A stretch of 64,000 nt of DNA from Arthrinium phaeospermum (Eukaryota; Ascomycota; Sordariomycetes; Amphisphaeriales; Apiosporaceae), in assembly GCA_006503535.1 (NCBI GenBank), contig QYRS01000007.1, positions 1,364,001 through 1,428,000 on the forward strand, written 5' to 3'. This document shows positions 1-12,496 of the stretch, in pieces. Position numbers and translations under genes: made by a program. Below the pieces are notes generated by a model that did no database searches, had not been told where the DNA came from, and saw only the letters and a list, made by a program, of their open reading frames with translations. Position 1 is the first letter of the stretch; each line of letters starts with the position of its first letter.

Positions 1-1091
1 GATGAGATTCTGAAAAGTCTCTTCTAGGTGGTGCATCTAAGGATACGAAGATGGGTAATGGTTTGTTGATGAGAAGTGTTGGCTTCAGGGCTCATGCATT
101 TTTACAGGGGATGGCAGGAACATCCCCACTGCGTTCCTGCAGTTGGCATCATCTCAAGGATACGGCGTGCCTGGGCCAATAAGGGGCTTCGGCCGCGTCT
201 GGGGAAGTAAGCGAAGTGCTTCGAGTTCGATATAATCCCTGACTTCGGATTACATATCAATCGGCAGTTTTTATCAACAGATAGCGCACCCCTGGCGTTA
301 GTGAAGTCCTATCCGATGTCCAACACAAGCACAAACAGAATCGACTGTCTGTCGGCGCACCAAGATGCGATTGGTACCCCGCTTGAAACGCGAAACCAAA
401 CAACCACGGGGATTCAATCAACGCAGGGGGTTGTGGCTGTAAGCTTCCTGGCCGCGGGGGAATGAGCAGCTCTCACGGCTCTCTGTTTGCATCTTGTTCT
501 TAACCGGTGAGTCATCGAACGTATGAGTGCACGGCACACGCATTTGGCCGCCTCATTCCGATTGCCTGTGCAACCTTGGAAAAGCATAGCATGCAGATGT
601 TGGACCAATCTGGACTCCCTGAAGGGTAGGGGTTCTGGGCTTCGTGACGACGAGCGTCGACGTTTGATTCGTCACCAGAGGTGCACTACAGCGACCACAG
701 TGACTCTAGCCAAGTGGGTACTCCGAATTGACAGTGGCCAAATCAAGTCGGATTCCGACCCTCGACAATGACCACACTCATGCCGGCGCTCGTAAGCAGG
801 CATACGAATCCCACTGCAGCCCCGACCAAATCGCTGTCGTAAGTGACAGTGATGAGACTCCGTACCCAAGGCAACGGAGAGGGGTGATCAGCGCTCCGTC
901 GGCTTCGGAGTCAGTTCTCGGGCTGACGAGGCAGCAACGACGTTCGTTTGCTACATAAAGTAGGTGTATAAGGCTCTGTATATCTTGATATTGGCAGCAG
1001 CAATCCATGTCCTAAAAAGATGCACTGTCGTCAAACTTAGCCAGTAATTCCTCGGTCAAGTCAGTGGGCATTTCAGTCCTTCGGAACGATC
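1..1091. other. Gene-free left edge, upstream of the ABC transporter
   Basis: No open frame here has a recognisable domain, and the short frames on both strands look like chance. The last part presumably holds the promoter and 5' leader of the transporter that starts at 1092. No transposon, RNA gene or clear repeat was seen. Confidence 0.5.
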
Positions 1092-4000
1092 ATGTCGTTC
1101 TCTACGTGCAAAAACGACAACCTCATAGGACCCAATGTCAATGGCTGTCGAGATGACTTCGATTTCACCGTCAAGTTCGAGTTTGTGGTATTCTCTATTG
1201 TACCTTCGTCCATCTTTGTCGTATTGGCCCTTTGGCGGACATTCCACTTGTCTCGAAAACCGGCCGTGGTCAACGAGCCGGCTATCCAGCTTCTCAAATC
1301 TGTAAGTGTTAGACATTGAGTTGGTTTGAAAAGACCACCTTCACTGACTGATCCAAGGGCTGCATCACGACATACCTTGGCCTTCAACTAGCTTTATTAG
1401 TTCTGGTGGCTATTCGCTCTTTCGAAGTGACAGCTTTCAGTATCATCCACAGTACTACGGTTCTTGGCAGCCATCTGCATCATCCCGCTGTCGCTGCTCG
1501 AACACAGCCGTTCAGCAAGGCCGTCCGTTCTCCTCAACGCCTACCTCTTCTTGACACTTCTCTTTGACATCACGCAGACACGCACTTTCTGGCTAGCCTC
1601 GGGAACGAGGTTGGAGAAAGCGAACACTGCTCTTTTTACCGCTTCGGTTGCCCTCAAAGCAATTATCCTTCTCCTCGAAGCCCGGCGCAAGAGATGTTTC
1701 GTCAAGTGGGATGAGAAGGAACACAGCCCTGAAGAAACGTCGGGACTTTACAGTTTGGGTGTCTTCTTCTGGCTGAACCGGGTCTTCATCGATGGGTACA
1801 GCAAAATTCTTCAGATTGACGACCTCTACCCCTTGGATAGCGGGATGCGAGGCAAGGTTCTGGACGAAAGGTTCAACCAGCATGCCGATTACTCAAAAAT
1901 GAAGGGCGACAAGTATGGCTTGCTGAAAGCGCTGTGTCGGACTCTCCTCGTGGAACTGCTGCTCCCTGTAGCGCCCCGGCTGGTGCTTCTTGGCTTCCGG
2001 TTCTGCCAGCCTTTCTTTATCGAAAGACTTCTCACCTACCTCTCCGAGCCAGAGGGGCCGAATTCCTCCAACTTTGCTTACGGGTTCATCGGCGCAGCCA
2101 TTCTGATTTACAGCGGGATCGCTGTTTCCACTGCATTGTATTGGTACTTCCACTACCGCACACTTCTCAAAGCCCGGGGCATTCTCGTCAGTGCTGTCTA
2201 CAGGAAGACCTTGGAGGCTCAGATCGGGACCAGCGACTCGACGGCCGCGATCACACTCATGAGTACCGACATCGAACGAATCAACGTCTGTTTCAGGTCC
2301 GTTCATGACGTCTGGGCCTCATTCTTTGAGACTGGACTCGCCAGTTACCTGCTGTATCTCCAGATAGGGGCTGCGTTTGCTGCACCGTTAGTCGTGGTGA
2401 TTTGCTGCATCCTAGGTATATCGATAGTTGTGCGATATACTGGAGATGCACAGCGAAAGTGGATGGCCGCCATACAGCGACGTGTTGGCTTGACCTCTAC
2501 CGTCATCGCCAACACAAAGAACTTGAAGCTGTCTGGACTAACTCAACCAGTGGCGAACTCAATCCAACAGCTTCGCATTGATGAGATCGCGAGCGGAAGC
2601 CGATTTCGCCAGCTTCTCATTGCTTCTGCCTTTTGTGCCTGGACTCCAGGGGTACTTTCGCCGTTTGTCACTTTCGCATTCGCATCACAGCAGCTGGGCG
2701 CCACGAAGATCTTCACCTCTTTGTCATACGTGATCCTACTAGCAGACCCATTGGCCATGATATTCCAGAGTATACCACAGATCATGTGAGGAGTCCCCTA
2801 TTCTCCTACCGATTTCTACTGCTAACTCTAGATGAGCGCTGGTCTGGCCTGCCTCGGTCGCATTCAGAAATACCTTGAATGCGAAACACGGAACGACTTT
2901 CGATCGGTTATACACACCAACGAAGCAAGCTTGGTAGGTTCTACAAAGAAAAAGGCTTCAACCCCCGAAAAGGGGTCACCTGCGAGTGACGACCCGTCTG
3001 CAATCTCCATCAGGGGAGGAAACTATGGCTGGGTGCCAGAAAGCATGGTACTCCGCGACATCAATGTTGAGTTCTCATCGTCTGCTCTGAGTAAGTATAT
3101 GCACTAGAACAGCTGCTCGTTATATACTCGCTAATCCGCGTTCTTAAACAGACATCGTGTGGACCAGTGGGATGCGGAAAGACATCCCTCTGTAAGGCCC
3201 TGCTTGGAGAGATTCCGTTCCACAGCGGAAACATGCATCTTCACACAACATACAGGCGCATTGGGTTTTGCGACCAAACGCCATTCCTATCTAATGGAAC
3301 CATCAGGCATAACATCATCGGGTTCTCCGACTTTGACGAGGAAAGGTATCGCGAGGTCCTCTTGGCCACAATGCTAGACGTCGATCTCGAAGCGCTCCCT
3401 TCTGGCGAAATGACCAATGTTGGAAGCAATGGCATTACCTTGTCCGGAGGGCAAAAGCAGCGAGTCTCCTTGGCAAGGGCATTGTATCTACAGTCCGATC
3501 TCCTTATTTTGGACGACATTTTCTCCGGTCTCGACGCAGATACCGAAGAGCAAGTCTTCCAGCGAGTGTTTGGATTGGATGGGATTGCCAGGCGTCGCCG
3601 TTCAACGGTGATATTGATGACGCATTCTGTCAAACATTTGCCTGCAGCCGACCATATCGTGGCGCTCAGCATCGAAGGCACGGTCGCTGAGCAAGGCACA
3701 TTCCCGGAACTGATGGCCCAGGATGGTTATATCACAGGCTTGGGTATCAAGTCTGCTGGGAGCGAAACCTCATCTGAAAAGTTGGGTCCCTCAGCTGATC
3801 CTCGGGGACCCCAAAGCGAGCTTCTGCGGCAGATCACAGTGTCTTCAATTGTTCCAGACATGAACAAGGCCCGCCAGACCGGCGACCGAACGGTCTATAC
3901 TCATTACTTCCGAAGTATTGGCTGGACTGTCACCGCGTTCCTTGTCTTTTGGGCAGCCTGTTTTGGCTTCTTCCAGGGTTTCCCCAATATCTGGTTGACT

Positions 4001-5936
4001 TACTGGAGTGCGGATGCCGCGGAAGACTACCAAGACCACTCTTGGTCCTACTACATCGGCGTCTACTCGGTTCTCCAGATGTCACGTTTAATCACGCTGT
4101 TCGTCTATGCTTATCTATGCCTTATCACTGCGGTCAATCGGTCAGGGGCAAAGCTTCATCTGGATACTTTAACCACGCTGATGCATGCGCCACTGCGTTT
4201 CTTCACCACAACCGATAATGGCCAAACCACCAACCTCTTCTCGCAGGATCTCAATCTTATCGATATGGAACTGCCGAACGCCCTTCTGAATGCGCTCCTG
4301 GGTGTTTTTGAGGTCATATCCGGAGCCGCCGTCATCATGAGCTCGGCTCCGGCAATCGCAGTTAGCTACCCGTTCCTGGCCCTGTTGCTATACTTCGTCC
4401 AGCGCTTCTACCTCCGAACGTCAAGGCAAATGCGGTTCTTGGACTTGGAAGCGAAGAGTCCCCTTTACACACTTTCGAGATACCACTCATGGAATCGAGT
4501 CCATCCGGGCTTTTGACTTCACAGAGGAAGACCGCGAAAAGAACAGGAAGCTGCTGGATACTTCGCAACGTAAGATCATGCTTTATTCATCATGGAACCT
4601 CAACCACCTCAATGTCTCTTTTGCTAAACTGTTCTTAGGACCGGCTTACCTCGTCATGGTGCAGCAGTGGTTGGTGATGGTAATGAACTTCGTCGTCATG
4701 GTCCTGTGTGTGGTACTCACGAGCCTGGCCGTCAAGCTGCGCTCCAACTCGGGCTTCACCGGAGCAAGTTTGGTATCGCTGATGACCTTCGGGAACCAGA
4801 TAGCGTACACCATCGTCTTCTACACGCAGCTGGAAACATCAATGTAAGATAACACGCTAACCAACATCTCAAAAGGCCCCTAGCGACAAGTCCTTCCGAC
4901 TCCAGATAAAGTATGGGCTAACGATGCGCAGTGGAGCGGTCTCGAGGCTTAGGGCCTTCAACGAGACAGTCAAGCCTGAAGACCGCGACGATGAGGACTT
5001 AGTTATCCCCGAGAACTGGCCAGAGAAGGGCGAGATCGAACTAAAAGGCATATGTGCAAGCTACAAGTATGTCAACTGAGTCTTACTTCAGATCTGAAAG
5101 TCTAACCGTTCGTTGCGCAGCACGGAGGCAGCCGAAAACAAAGAACCTGATCTGGCCCTGAAGAACATCAATCTCAAAATATCCCCCGGCGAGAAAGTCG
5201 CCATCTGCGGAAGAACGGGATCCGGCAAATCCAGCCTGATCGCGTACCTGCTCAAACTGCTGGACCCCCTACCCGGGAAAGAAGCCGCGACGACGGTGGC
5301 GCACATCGACCAAACGCCCCTGGACCGCCTGGACCGCCCCACGCTCCGCCGCCGCATCATCGCCATCCCCAGGAGGCCGTCTTCCTGCCCGACGGGTCGA
5401 CCTTCCGCGCGAACCTGGACCCCTTCGGCGCGGCCACCGAGGCCGACTGCCGCGCCGTGCTGGAGACGGTGGACCTCTGGGCCTTCGTGGCGGACCGCGG
5501 CGGCCTCGCGGCCGGCATGAGCGCGGGGACCTTCAGCCAGGGCCAGCGACAGATCTTCTCCCTGGCCCGCGCCGTGCTCCGGAGGCGGATACGCGCCAAG
5601 GGTCTCGGGCTTGGATCGGCCGGGGCCGAAGGCGGTGTCCTTTTGCTGGACGAGGTCAGCTCGAGCGTGGACTTGGAGACGGAGAGGGCGATGCAGAATA
5701 TTATTCGCGTCGAGTTCCAGCATTACACCGTGGTGGCGGTGAGCCATAGGCTGGATATGATCATGGACTTTGATCGTGTCGTGGTCATGTCCAATGGGGA
5801 GATTGTAGAGGTCGGGCCGCCGGAGGTGCTGGCGAAGGACGAGACTACACGTTTTGGGGAGCTTTGTAGGGCAGGGGCCGATGATTTTGTAGGCGAGGAG
5901 GCGATGATGATCTTACGATGTATGCCCGTCCCATAA
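1092..5936 (+). CDS. ABCC (MRP-type) multidrug/conjugate ABC transporter, frame interrupted
   Basis: This is a full-length C-subfamily ABC exporter, expected to pump organic anions or glutathione conjugates across the plasma or vacuolar membrane. The start at 1092 opens the hydrophobic N-terminal extension (TMD0) typical of fungal ABCC proteins. The first nucleotide-binding domain shows Walker A GPVGCGKTS near 3170, signature LSGGQKQ near 3440 and Walker B LLILDDIFSGLD near 3510, with D in place of the catalytic E, as is usual for ABCC NBD1. The second shows GRTGSGKSS near 5210, signature FSQGQRQ near 5535, LLLDEVSSS near 5645 and the H-loop VAVSHR near 5735. Likely introns lie at 1302-1357, 2786-2836, 3091-3151, 4570-4638, 4844-4931 and 5067-5120. 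Four frame breaks are visible at about 1463, 3160 (GTGT run), 4470 (ACAC run) and 5370 (C run). Each is repaired in principle by one or two missing bases, so sequence error is likelier than a pseudogene. The substrate is unknown. Confidence 0.88.
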
Positions 5937-6400
5937 CCTGATTTGTTCAAGGGGCTTCAAGTAAGTTTAGATAGTTATATAATACTAGATTACAATACCA
6001 GAGCATTGCCAATAGAGCTAAAATACAATCAGTTCCCCATTCCCATCTTACTAAACAGCCATACGACTTTCCAATATTATCAATTACATACTTGGATGCA
6101 CCTATCGCAACACGGCGGTTGTGCCGGTAAATGGGGTACATCAGTGGGGAACTTGACGGGAGACAGGGGCTGTCCATGCACCTATAGCGGCAGGACTGCT
6201 GAATATGGAAGCTGCCCAGACTAAATACGAGGTCCCATTCGACAGTTTTTCTCAGTTGGTGCAACTGGCTAACATTGCATTCAACCCGTCTTTAAGGCCA
6301 GTCTCGACACTCGCCTGAAGATGGATATCTCTTCGTCCCTCTCATTCCTCACTGAGCACCTGCAGTATCTTAACTGAATCGGCCAATCGAATAACACAAG
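5937..6400. other. Spacer between ABC transporter and deuterolysin
   Basis: AT-richer stretch with no supported gene. It should contain the 3' end of the transporter transcript and the promoter of the protease that starts at 6401. Confidence 0.5.
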
Positions 6401-7787
6401 ATGGTATCAACACGGTCTCTGATAGCTTTCGCGAGCCTTGCTGCCGCCAGCTTGGTAGACTCCCATGCGATTAACCATGGTCGGCTTGGGAAGCGAGCGC
6501 CGTCTCCGCTCGAGGTGAAGCTCACGGCCCGACGGGCAACGTGGCCGAGATAGTGGCGACCATCACCAACGTGGGCACCGAGGATCTCAACTTGCTCGCG
6601 GTCGGCACCATACTTGACACGAAGCTGCCGATCGAAAGATTGATGGTGTCAATTGAAGCTGGTGAGTGCAACGACGTCGCAAAATAGCACTTATATCTTC
6701 GCTCATGTAGTAGTCATCGGTTGCTGACACTGTCTCCCACTCGGAAAGGCTGGGGGATCCCATCCCAGGGGATCCAAATCAGCCTGGAGCACGAGGCGCT
6801 TACCAGCGATCACTTCGAACTGCTCAAGGCCGGCGCGTCGCTCCAGACCGTCATCGATGGCAACAACGTGCACAGTTTCGACGAGGCCGGGTCCTATACC
6901 TTCGAGGCCCGGGGCCTGCTCCCCTACGCGTTGTCGCCGTCGACGCAGCTGGGCGCCTCCTTGGCCGCTTACCAATCCAACGCCCTACGCATCGCCGTCG
7001 CCGATGCCCCGCGGCCCGCGCAGGCGCATGCAGCCCTACGACAACCTCCGTCCTCCTCGCTCGACCGCCGCGCCAAACTGCAGCCCGGCTGCAGCGCCGC
7101 GGAGGAGGCCGACATGATCGAGGCGCTGTCCAACTGCCAGAAGCTGGCGCTGGCGGCGGCGGCCGACGCCGCGGATCCCGCGTCGAAGCGCTTCGTCGAG
7201 TACTTCAAGAGCAACGCCTCCGAGACCCGGCGGACCGTCATCGATCGACTCACCGCCGTGGCGGGCGAGTGCGCCACCTCGGACTCGGGCTCCAGCCGCC
7301 TCTTTGCTACGACTACTACAACGTCTGCGAGGTCTACGGGCCGCTCGTGGCCTACTCCGTCAGCAGCGGGCCGGATACCATGGTGGTTTGCCCGCTGTAC
7401 TGGGAGAGGCCCGGCTTGACCAAGGAGTGTACGTATTCTGCTCCGGGCTCCCTGCCTGAGAACAAGGGGAGATAAGAGGGATTCCCAGAAACTAATCCGC
7501 AATGTGCTGTGTTTGTTTGATAGGCCATAAGCAGGACCATGCCACGACGATCCTCCATGAGACGACGCATTCCAGCAGTGTCTACTCCCCGAAAACCAAC
7601 GATTACGCATACTCGTACGACAACATCACCAAGTTGGAGCCTTCGTTTGCCCTGAATAATGCGGACCAGTACTCGCTTTTTGCCAATGGTAAGTCGACAG
7701 AGATGTGCAGATCAACGCGTGACTATATGTGTTGTACAATGCCTGTGCTAACATAAGTATACTGTAGCTGTTCATCTCAACTGTTAA
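6401..7787 (+). CDS. Secreted deuterolysin-type metalloprotease (M35), frame interrupted
   Basis: Zinc endopeptidase of the aspzincin class, made as a secreted preproenzyme. The start at 6401 gives a signal peptide (MVSTRSLIAFASLAAASLVDS), followed by a propeptide with the family's NVGTEDLNLL stretch. The mature part carries the zinc motif HETTH near 7560, then TNDYAYSYD, which supplies the third ligand D of the aspzincin GTxDxxY signature, and ends with the usual ANAVHLNC. Cysteines near 7090, 7130, 7270 and 7310-7390 match the conserved disulfide set. Introns lie at 6662-6748, 7429-7523 and 7689-7767. The frame breaks twice, near 6529 (CCC run) and near 7309, each explained by one missing base. 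Such proteases serve nutrition or host-tissue breakdown in saprotrophic and pathogenic fungi. The downstream neighbour gives no further hint about its role. Confidence 0.87.
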
Positions 7788-9160
7788 AGGTTGGTATTGG
7801 TGAAGGACGGCGAATAGAAAAGGCAACAACTTACAATCTCGGTACTGGATGCAATGGAACTGCTGTTGCATTTTTCGTATTTGTAACGCTGTCTTGTGAT
7901 TTGGTGTATACGAAATATATTAATCAACAACCACTTGATATGTACTTACTTGTTCTGCCCACCAGCCATTTTCTTGCTCAACGACCGGTCCGAATTTCTA
8001 TCCTCGCTGAGAGCCGATACGATGATTACACAGAGAGGAGAAAACTCGTGCCGCCAGCCAGCGTTTGGGATAGGTTCTCAGGCAATGCTATATGTAAGTG
8101 GCTACCGGTGCAGCTGGAGATGCGGAGGAGAGTAACTAGTTAGTGTATTGGGGTATGGCCCATGCAGGTCAAGGGACTCCGAGTTCAAATGTTCTGGCAT
8201 GCAAACCGGCAAAGCATGATTCAGTAGGACTTCTCCGTCAGCGAGTAGTGGTATACATATTTTAAATTACCGCAGTGCGCCTAACGATTAGGTTGGTCAG
8301 TCTTCCGAGATCTGCATCTGTTGGTAACCGTGTTAGCATACACATGATGGATGTGTCAGGTGCCTTCCACTACTAGGCTGCCGGATTTCCTGGATTGGAT
8401 TGGGGGCCTGGAAGAGGACGCGTCACAAACCTGAAAAGAACTCTGAAACTCTGAATAGAGGCGACGTGTTACTTGATGCAAGGCTTCCACGATTGGTGAC
8501 TACTTACCTAACATACTTATATAAAGTCGCTGCTGGCAAACGAATACTGAAGTCCAGATGTCGAAGATGATCTTCATGTCCATGGTTCATTGAAGTCAAG
8601 TGGTGAGTGACCCTGCTGAGATTGCGTACCAAAGTACCCTAAAACGTGGGGTCGGTTAGACGGGTTAGGGGTTAGGTCATGCACCCGAAGCATCTGGGGT
8701 ATCCATTCCCGCCGCCCAGATGCCCCTCTATTCACACCACCTGAGCCCACCCCTCAGCTGAGAGACCCTGCAAGCGTCTCGTGCTCCCCAATTCCCAACA
8801 TCCCGGCGGCGGACTGACTGACTTGCAGGCCCTCTAGCACCATTCCTTACTGTACCGCACCAAGGGTCATCAAGTCCCATGTATGTCATCTACCTAAGCT
8901 TCACCCCACCTCAAGGCCGCTGGATGAGCCCACTACACGTCGTACAGTACACGCACACGACTTGTCTGGTCTGTCCGACTAGATTGGACACCGAGCCCGA
9001 CTCGTCCGCTTGTTTGCTCTATACCTTCTTCTTAACTGCGCCGACGGGTAACGCAAACAAACCGCTACCTTTCATTCTCTCATCTTTTCCTTGCAAAACG
9101 CATTGTTGCAAGCGATCCCTGACCTTTGTCTCCCCGGCCATCGAGACTTGAAAGCTCAAG
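7788..9160. other. Gene-free spacer, 1.4 kb
   Basis: No coding sequence is supported on either strand. A short TTAGGG-like stretch sits near 8658-8674 but is too short to be a telomeric relic. The pyrimidine-rich DNA after 9000 probably belongs to the promoter and leader of the gene that starts at 9161. Confidence 0.5.
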
Positions 9161-10340
9161 ATGTTCGACCTGATCCCCAAGCTCTCGTGCTGCTATCCTC
9201 GACAATACCCTGGCCTTGTGACGTAACTAACACCATGACCCGCGCAGCTCGATAGCCTCCTTTCTCTTCCCCCTGTTCGCCTCCTACAAAGCCCTCAAGA
9301 CGTCGGACCCGACCCAGCTGACGCCATGGCTGATGTACTGGTCCGTCCTCTCGTGCGCTGCTCGTCGAGTCGTGGCTCGGTTCATCCTCTGGTGGATCCC
9401 CTTCTACAGCTACCTGCGCCTCTTCTTCCTGCTGTACCTGGTCCTGCCGCAGACCCAGGGCGCCCGATACCTCTACGAGACCTACCTCCACCCCTACCTC
9501 GAGGAGAACGAGACCCAGATCGAGGACTTCATTGCCAGCGCCCACGATAGACTCCGAACCGCCGGCATGGCCTACCTGCGCCAGGCGATCGAGCTGGTCA
9601 AGACCAAGATGCTCGGCATGCCGCCCAGCGAGCCCAGCCCCGAGGAGGTGCGGGCCAAGGCCGCGCGCCGCAGGGCTACACGCAGGCACTGCTCTAGGTT
9701 CAGCGTGCCGGCCACGCTGGGCCTCCCAGGGCGCCGGGAATGCGGGGACCGAGTTCTACAACCTCCTGGCCGGCGCGTAGCGCCGCGACAGGTGCCAGCC
9801 TCGCCTCGGCCGGCGGCTCCTCGTCGGGAGGCGGCGGCGCACGCAGCGCGCAAGGCATGGGCGAGATGAGCTCCAGCGGGACGCTGATCCGGACAACATT
9901 CGCGGGTCGCAAGAGAAGATGAGTTTCATCGCCTCGCAGCGGGAGCGTCTGGCGTTTGTGATCAATGCCCTCGACCGCGAGGCTAAGGCCCTCAGAGTGG
10001 CGAGCAAGACGCAACCGTGCCCGGCCCTCGAGCCTGAGCCTCGACGGCTCCGACAACAACAACAATAACAATGGGGCAAGCGGCTTCGAGAGGCCCCCGA
10101 GCGGGCACAGTGTGTGGAGCGCCCTGAGCAAGCCGTAGCGAGGTCGATTTGAGAAGATCGAGGCGAGAGCGCGAGCGAGGAGGCGAGAACGGTCTGCGCC
10201 GGCCGCCGAGGCCTCGACCCCTGGTTCCAACAACGGCGGACGGGCCGGTGGAGCTTTTGGGTTGGGGCACTGTAGGAGGGGCAACAGGGGCGGCCACACC
10301 GGCGACCGACTCGTCAACGAGAGGAAGAGCTCTGGTGTGA
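9161..10340 (+). CDS. HVA22/TB2/DP1 (Yop1/REEP-like) ER membrane protein, frame interrupted
   Basis: Proteins of this family wedge hairpins into the ER membrane and shape tubules. The start at 9161 reads MFDLIPKLS, and an intron (about 9191-9247) leads into SIASFLFPLFASYKALK. The core family signature follows: WWIPFYSYLRLFF, then PQTQGARYLYETYLHPYL near 9445-9500, then an acidic helix (EENETQIEDFIASAHDRLR). The tail is Gly/Ser-rich and ends with polar, charged sequence; the likely stop is at 10338-10340. At least four frame breaks occur, near 9353 (GCGC run), 9376, 9690-9730 and 9890-10140. In each case the protein continues sensibly in another frame. The exact C-terminus is uncertain for this reason. 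Confidence 0.8.
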
Positions 10341-11068
10341 TCAGTCGTAGCGAGATCGATGGCTTTAGACATCACATTATGACGGGTGACGTTTCTACAT
10401 GAATACCGCATGGACGGCAACAAGGCTATGAATTGGAGTTGGGGTGAAGCGTCTTTCAATGGTTTTAGAGGAAGTCGGCCCTTTCGCATAAAGGGGCCGA
10501 ACCGTGCTAGATTCAATTGGCCCCAAGGGGGGAGGGTGGAAGCGAAATGTGCGTCTGTCGAGGGTGTGGGGTGAAGCGTCTTTCATGGTTTTAGAGGAAG
10601 TCGGGCCCCTTTCGCTCATAAAGGGGCGAACATCGTGCTAGATTCAATTGGCCCCAAGGGGGGAGGGTGTGAAGCGAAATGACAACATCGCGATCTGTCG
10701 AGGGTGGCCTTGCAACATCTTGCTGAGCGCTTGGTCCAATATGACTATATGCGACCGGAGCGTCTCTATCGGCGCCATAGCCTGGCATATCTGAACTTGA
10801 TGAACTGAGCCTATCTCACTCGTCTCTCCCTTCTCAGTCTCTGCTGCTGGTACAATCCAGGGTATATATCCCATCCTACAAGTGTCTGTCTCTGGACGCC
10901 ACACCCCCTTTCCAGCCTCACGCTGTCCGAATCCTCATTCATAGCTTCGTCTTCGCTTGCTTTCGTGATGTCAGATCTATATGTTGTGATGAAGGTGTAT
11001 AGTACAACCAGGTTGCCTATTGTTTTTTTCCTTTTTGACTGTTTGACATACTCTGTCTGTGTGTGTGT
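10341..11068. other. Convergent spacer with a tandem repeat
   Basis: Lies between the 3' ends of the HVA22-family gene and MGM101. It contains a tandem duplication (10441-10706, listed separately). No coding sequence is supported. Confidence 0.5.
10441..10706. repeat. Tandem duplication, two copies of about 127-138 bp
   Basis: Copy one (10441-10567) and copy two (10568-10706) both begin GGGGTGAAGCGTCTTTCA and both contain TTTTAGAGGAAGTCGG, GTGCTAGATTCAATTGGCCC and a run of six G. They differ almost only by length of homopolymers and by small deletions, not by substitutions. Each unit holds an internal hairpin, with GGCCC pairing with GGGGCC. It may be a real noncoding duplication or an assembly duplicate of noisy reads. 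Confidence 0.85.
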
Positions 11069-12056
11069 TTAGGTCGTCTTCTTGAAGGGGTACCGGACCT
11101 CGTCGTCCTTGCGGAGCCAGATCTGCTTCTTCTTCTTGGTGACGACGTGCTCGACCCAGAGCTGCTGGGCGTGCGACCGCATGAACTTGCGGATGAAGCG
11201 GGGGTCCCACAGCTCCGAGGCGATGCCCAGGTCCTTGCAGCACCGCATCAGGGCGTTGGACTTGCAGCCCTCGGCCGCGGTCGAGATGCCGTCCTCGTTG
11301 AAGTACTGCTGTTCGCCGCGGGCTTGGCCGACGAATCTGGGCGGAGGGGGGTGTTGTTAGTAACATGATCATACTGTGTGTGTGAGGAGGGAGAGGGTGG
11401 TGGGGTGTTGGTGGGGAAGAGAGAAGACATACCGTCCGTGGACAATCAGGGCATAGTCCCGGCTGACCAGCCGCTCCTGCACGACGAGGTCGCCGCGGGG
11501 CGCCAGGCCCCAGCCGCCGGGGCCAAAGGCCGCGTTGAGCACGCGCCGGTACTTGATCTCGGGCAGGTAGATGATGCCGTCGGGCTTGACCTCGATGTCG
11601 TCGGCGTCGAGGGGCGCCTGGAGGACGGTGGCGACCTCGGGCCGAAGGTCGAGGTGCCGAGGCCGTGGTACGACGAGGACCAGTTGATCGACTGGTCCTG
11701 CTCGTCGGTCGCCGCGGGGGCGTCGGGCAGCGGCTGGCCCGATACGGCGGGGACGGGGTTGCGGGCAGCGGCGGGCTTGGAGGCGGCGGTGCCGTTGGTT
11801 GTGGAGGTCGAGGTGGAGGTAGTGGCGGCTGGTTTCGCCGCGGCAGGGGGCGGCCGGGTGGCGGTCGTCGTCGTGGTCGTCGTTGAAGAGGTTGTGGGCT
11901 TGGGGGCGGTCGAGGTGGCAGCGGCTGCCCTGGACGCCGTGGTCGATGGTATTGTCTGGGCTTGGAGACTGCGCCTAGGTTCCGGACGGGGGCTTTGGTG
12001 GCCAGGGCCAGTTGGCGCGACGCAATGCGCATGCAGTTGGTAGCACGCGACGACAT
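11069..12056 (-). CDS. Mitochondrial genome maintenance protein MGM101, frame interrupted
   Basis: MGM101 is a mitochondrial nucleoid protein that binds and anneals single-stranded DNA and is needed to keep mitochondrial DNA. The start at 12056 gives [19 protein letters not shown], a basic amphipathic mitochondrial targeting sequence. A Thr/Pro/Ala-rich linker follows (about 11750-11950), then the conserved core: WSSSYHGLG near 11680, [37 protein letters not shown], and after an intron at 11337-11432 [30 protein letters not shown] and [10 protein letters not shown]. The protein ends RYPFKKTT, as expected for the family. Two one-base frame breaks are seen, near 11965 and near 11642, both in C runs. 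Gene order: converges with the HVA22-family gene and lies downstream of COA4 on the same strand. Confidence 0.93.
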
Positions 12057-12496
12057 GATTTCTCTATGGCTGATTCGTGTGCGAATGTGGTGTTTTCGGT
12101 GTGGTTGTTGTTGCCAGAAAAAGTGCAAGATAGTTCCAGATTGTCGATTCCCACGGGCACGAGCGCTTCTCCAAATTTTCGATTGCTTGTTGATAAACCC
12201 CGGGGATCAGACTCAGATCAACTGCTGCAGCTAGCGGCGTCTGGCTGGCGGGCGGCGGGTGTTAGCGGGCCGAAGACTGGGCCTATGAAACGTCGAAAAC
12301 GCCCAGCTGCCACCAAGAATAGCATCAAGCTCTCCCCAAACGGCAATCATTATTGAAACGACTTGTTTCTATTCATCAGTTACAAACAAGCAGTCAAATG
12401 ACAAGTGTCAAAAATTATACCACAGGCAAATTCGTGATGTTCAGTATTAATGCTGCGCCTTAGCTCACCACTCATGGTTGCGGGGTGCCGAGTACA
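12057..12496. other. Spacer between COA4-like gene and MGM101
   Basis: Noncoding as far as I can see. It should carry the COA4-like 3' end and the MGM101 promoter. Confidence 0.5.

Noticed and set aside
8655..8675. GGGTTAGGGGTTAGG resembling telomere repeat
   Set aside because: Only about two imperfect units within ordinary spacer DNA; chance is sufficient.
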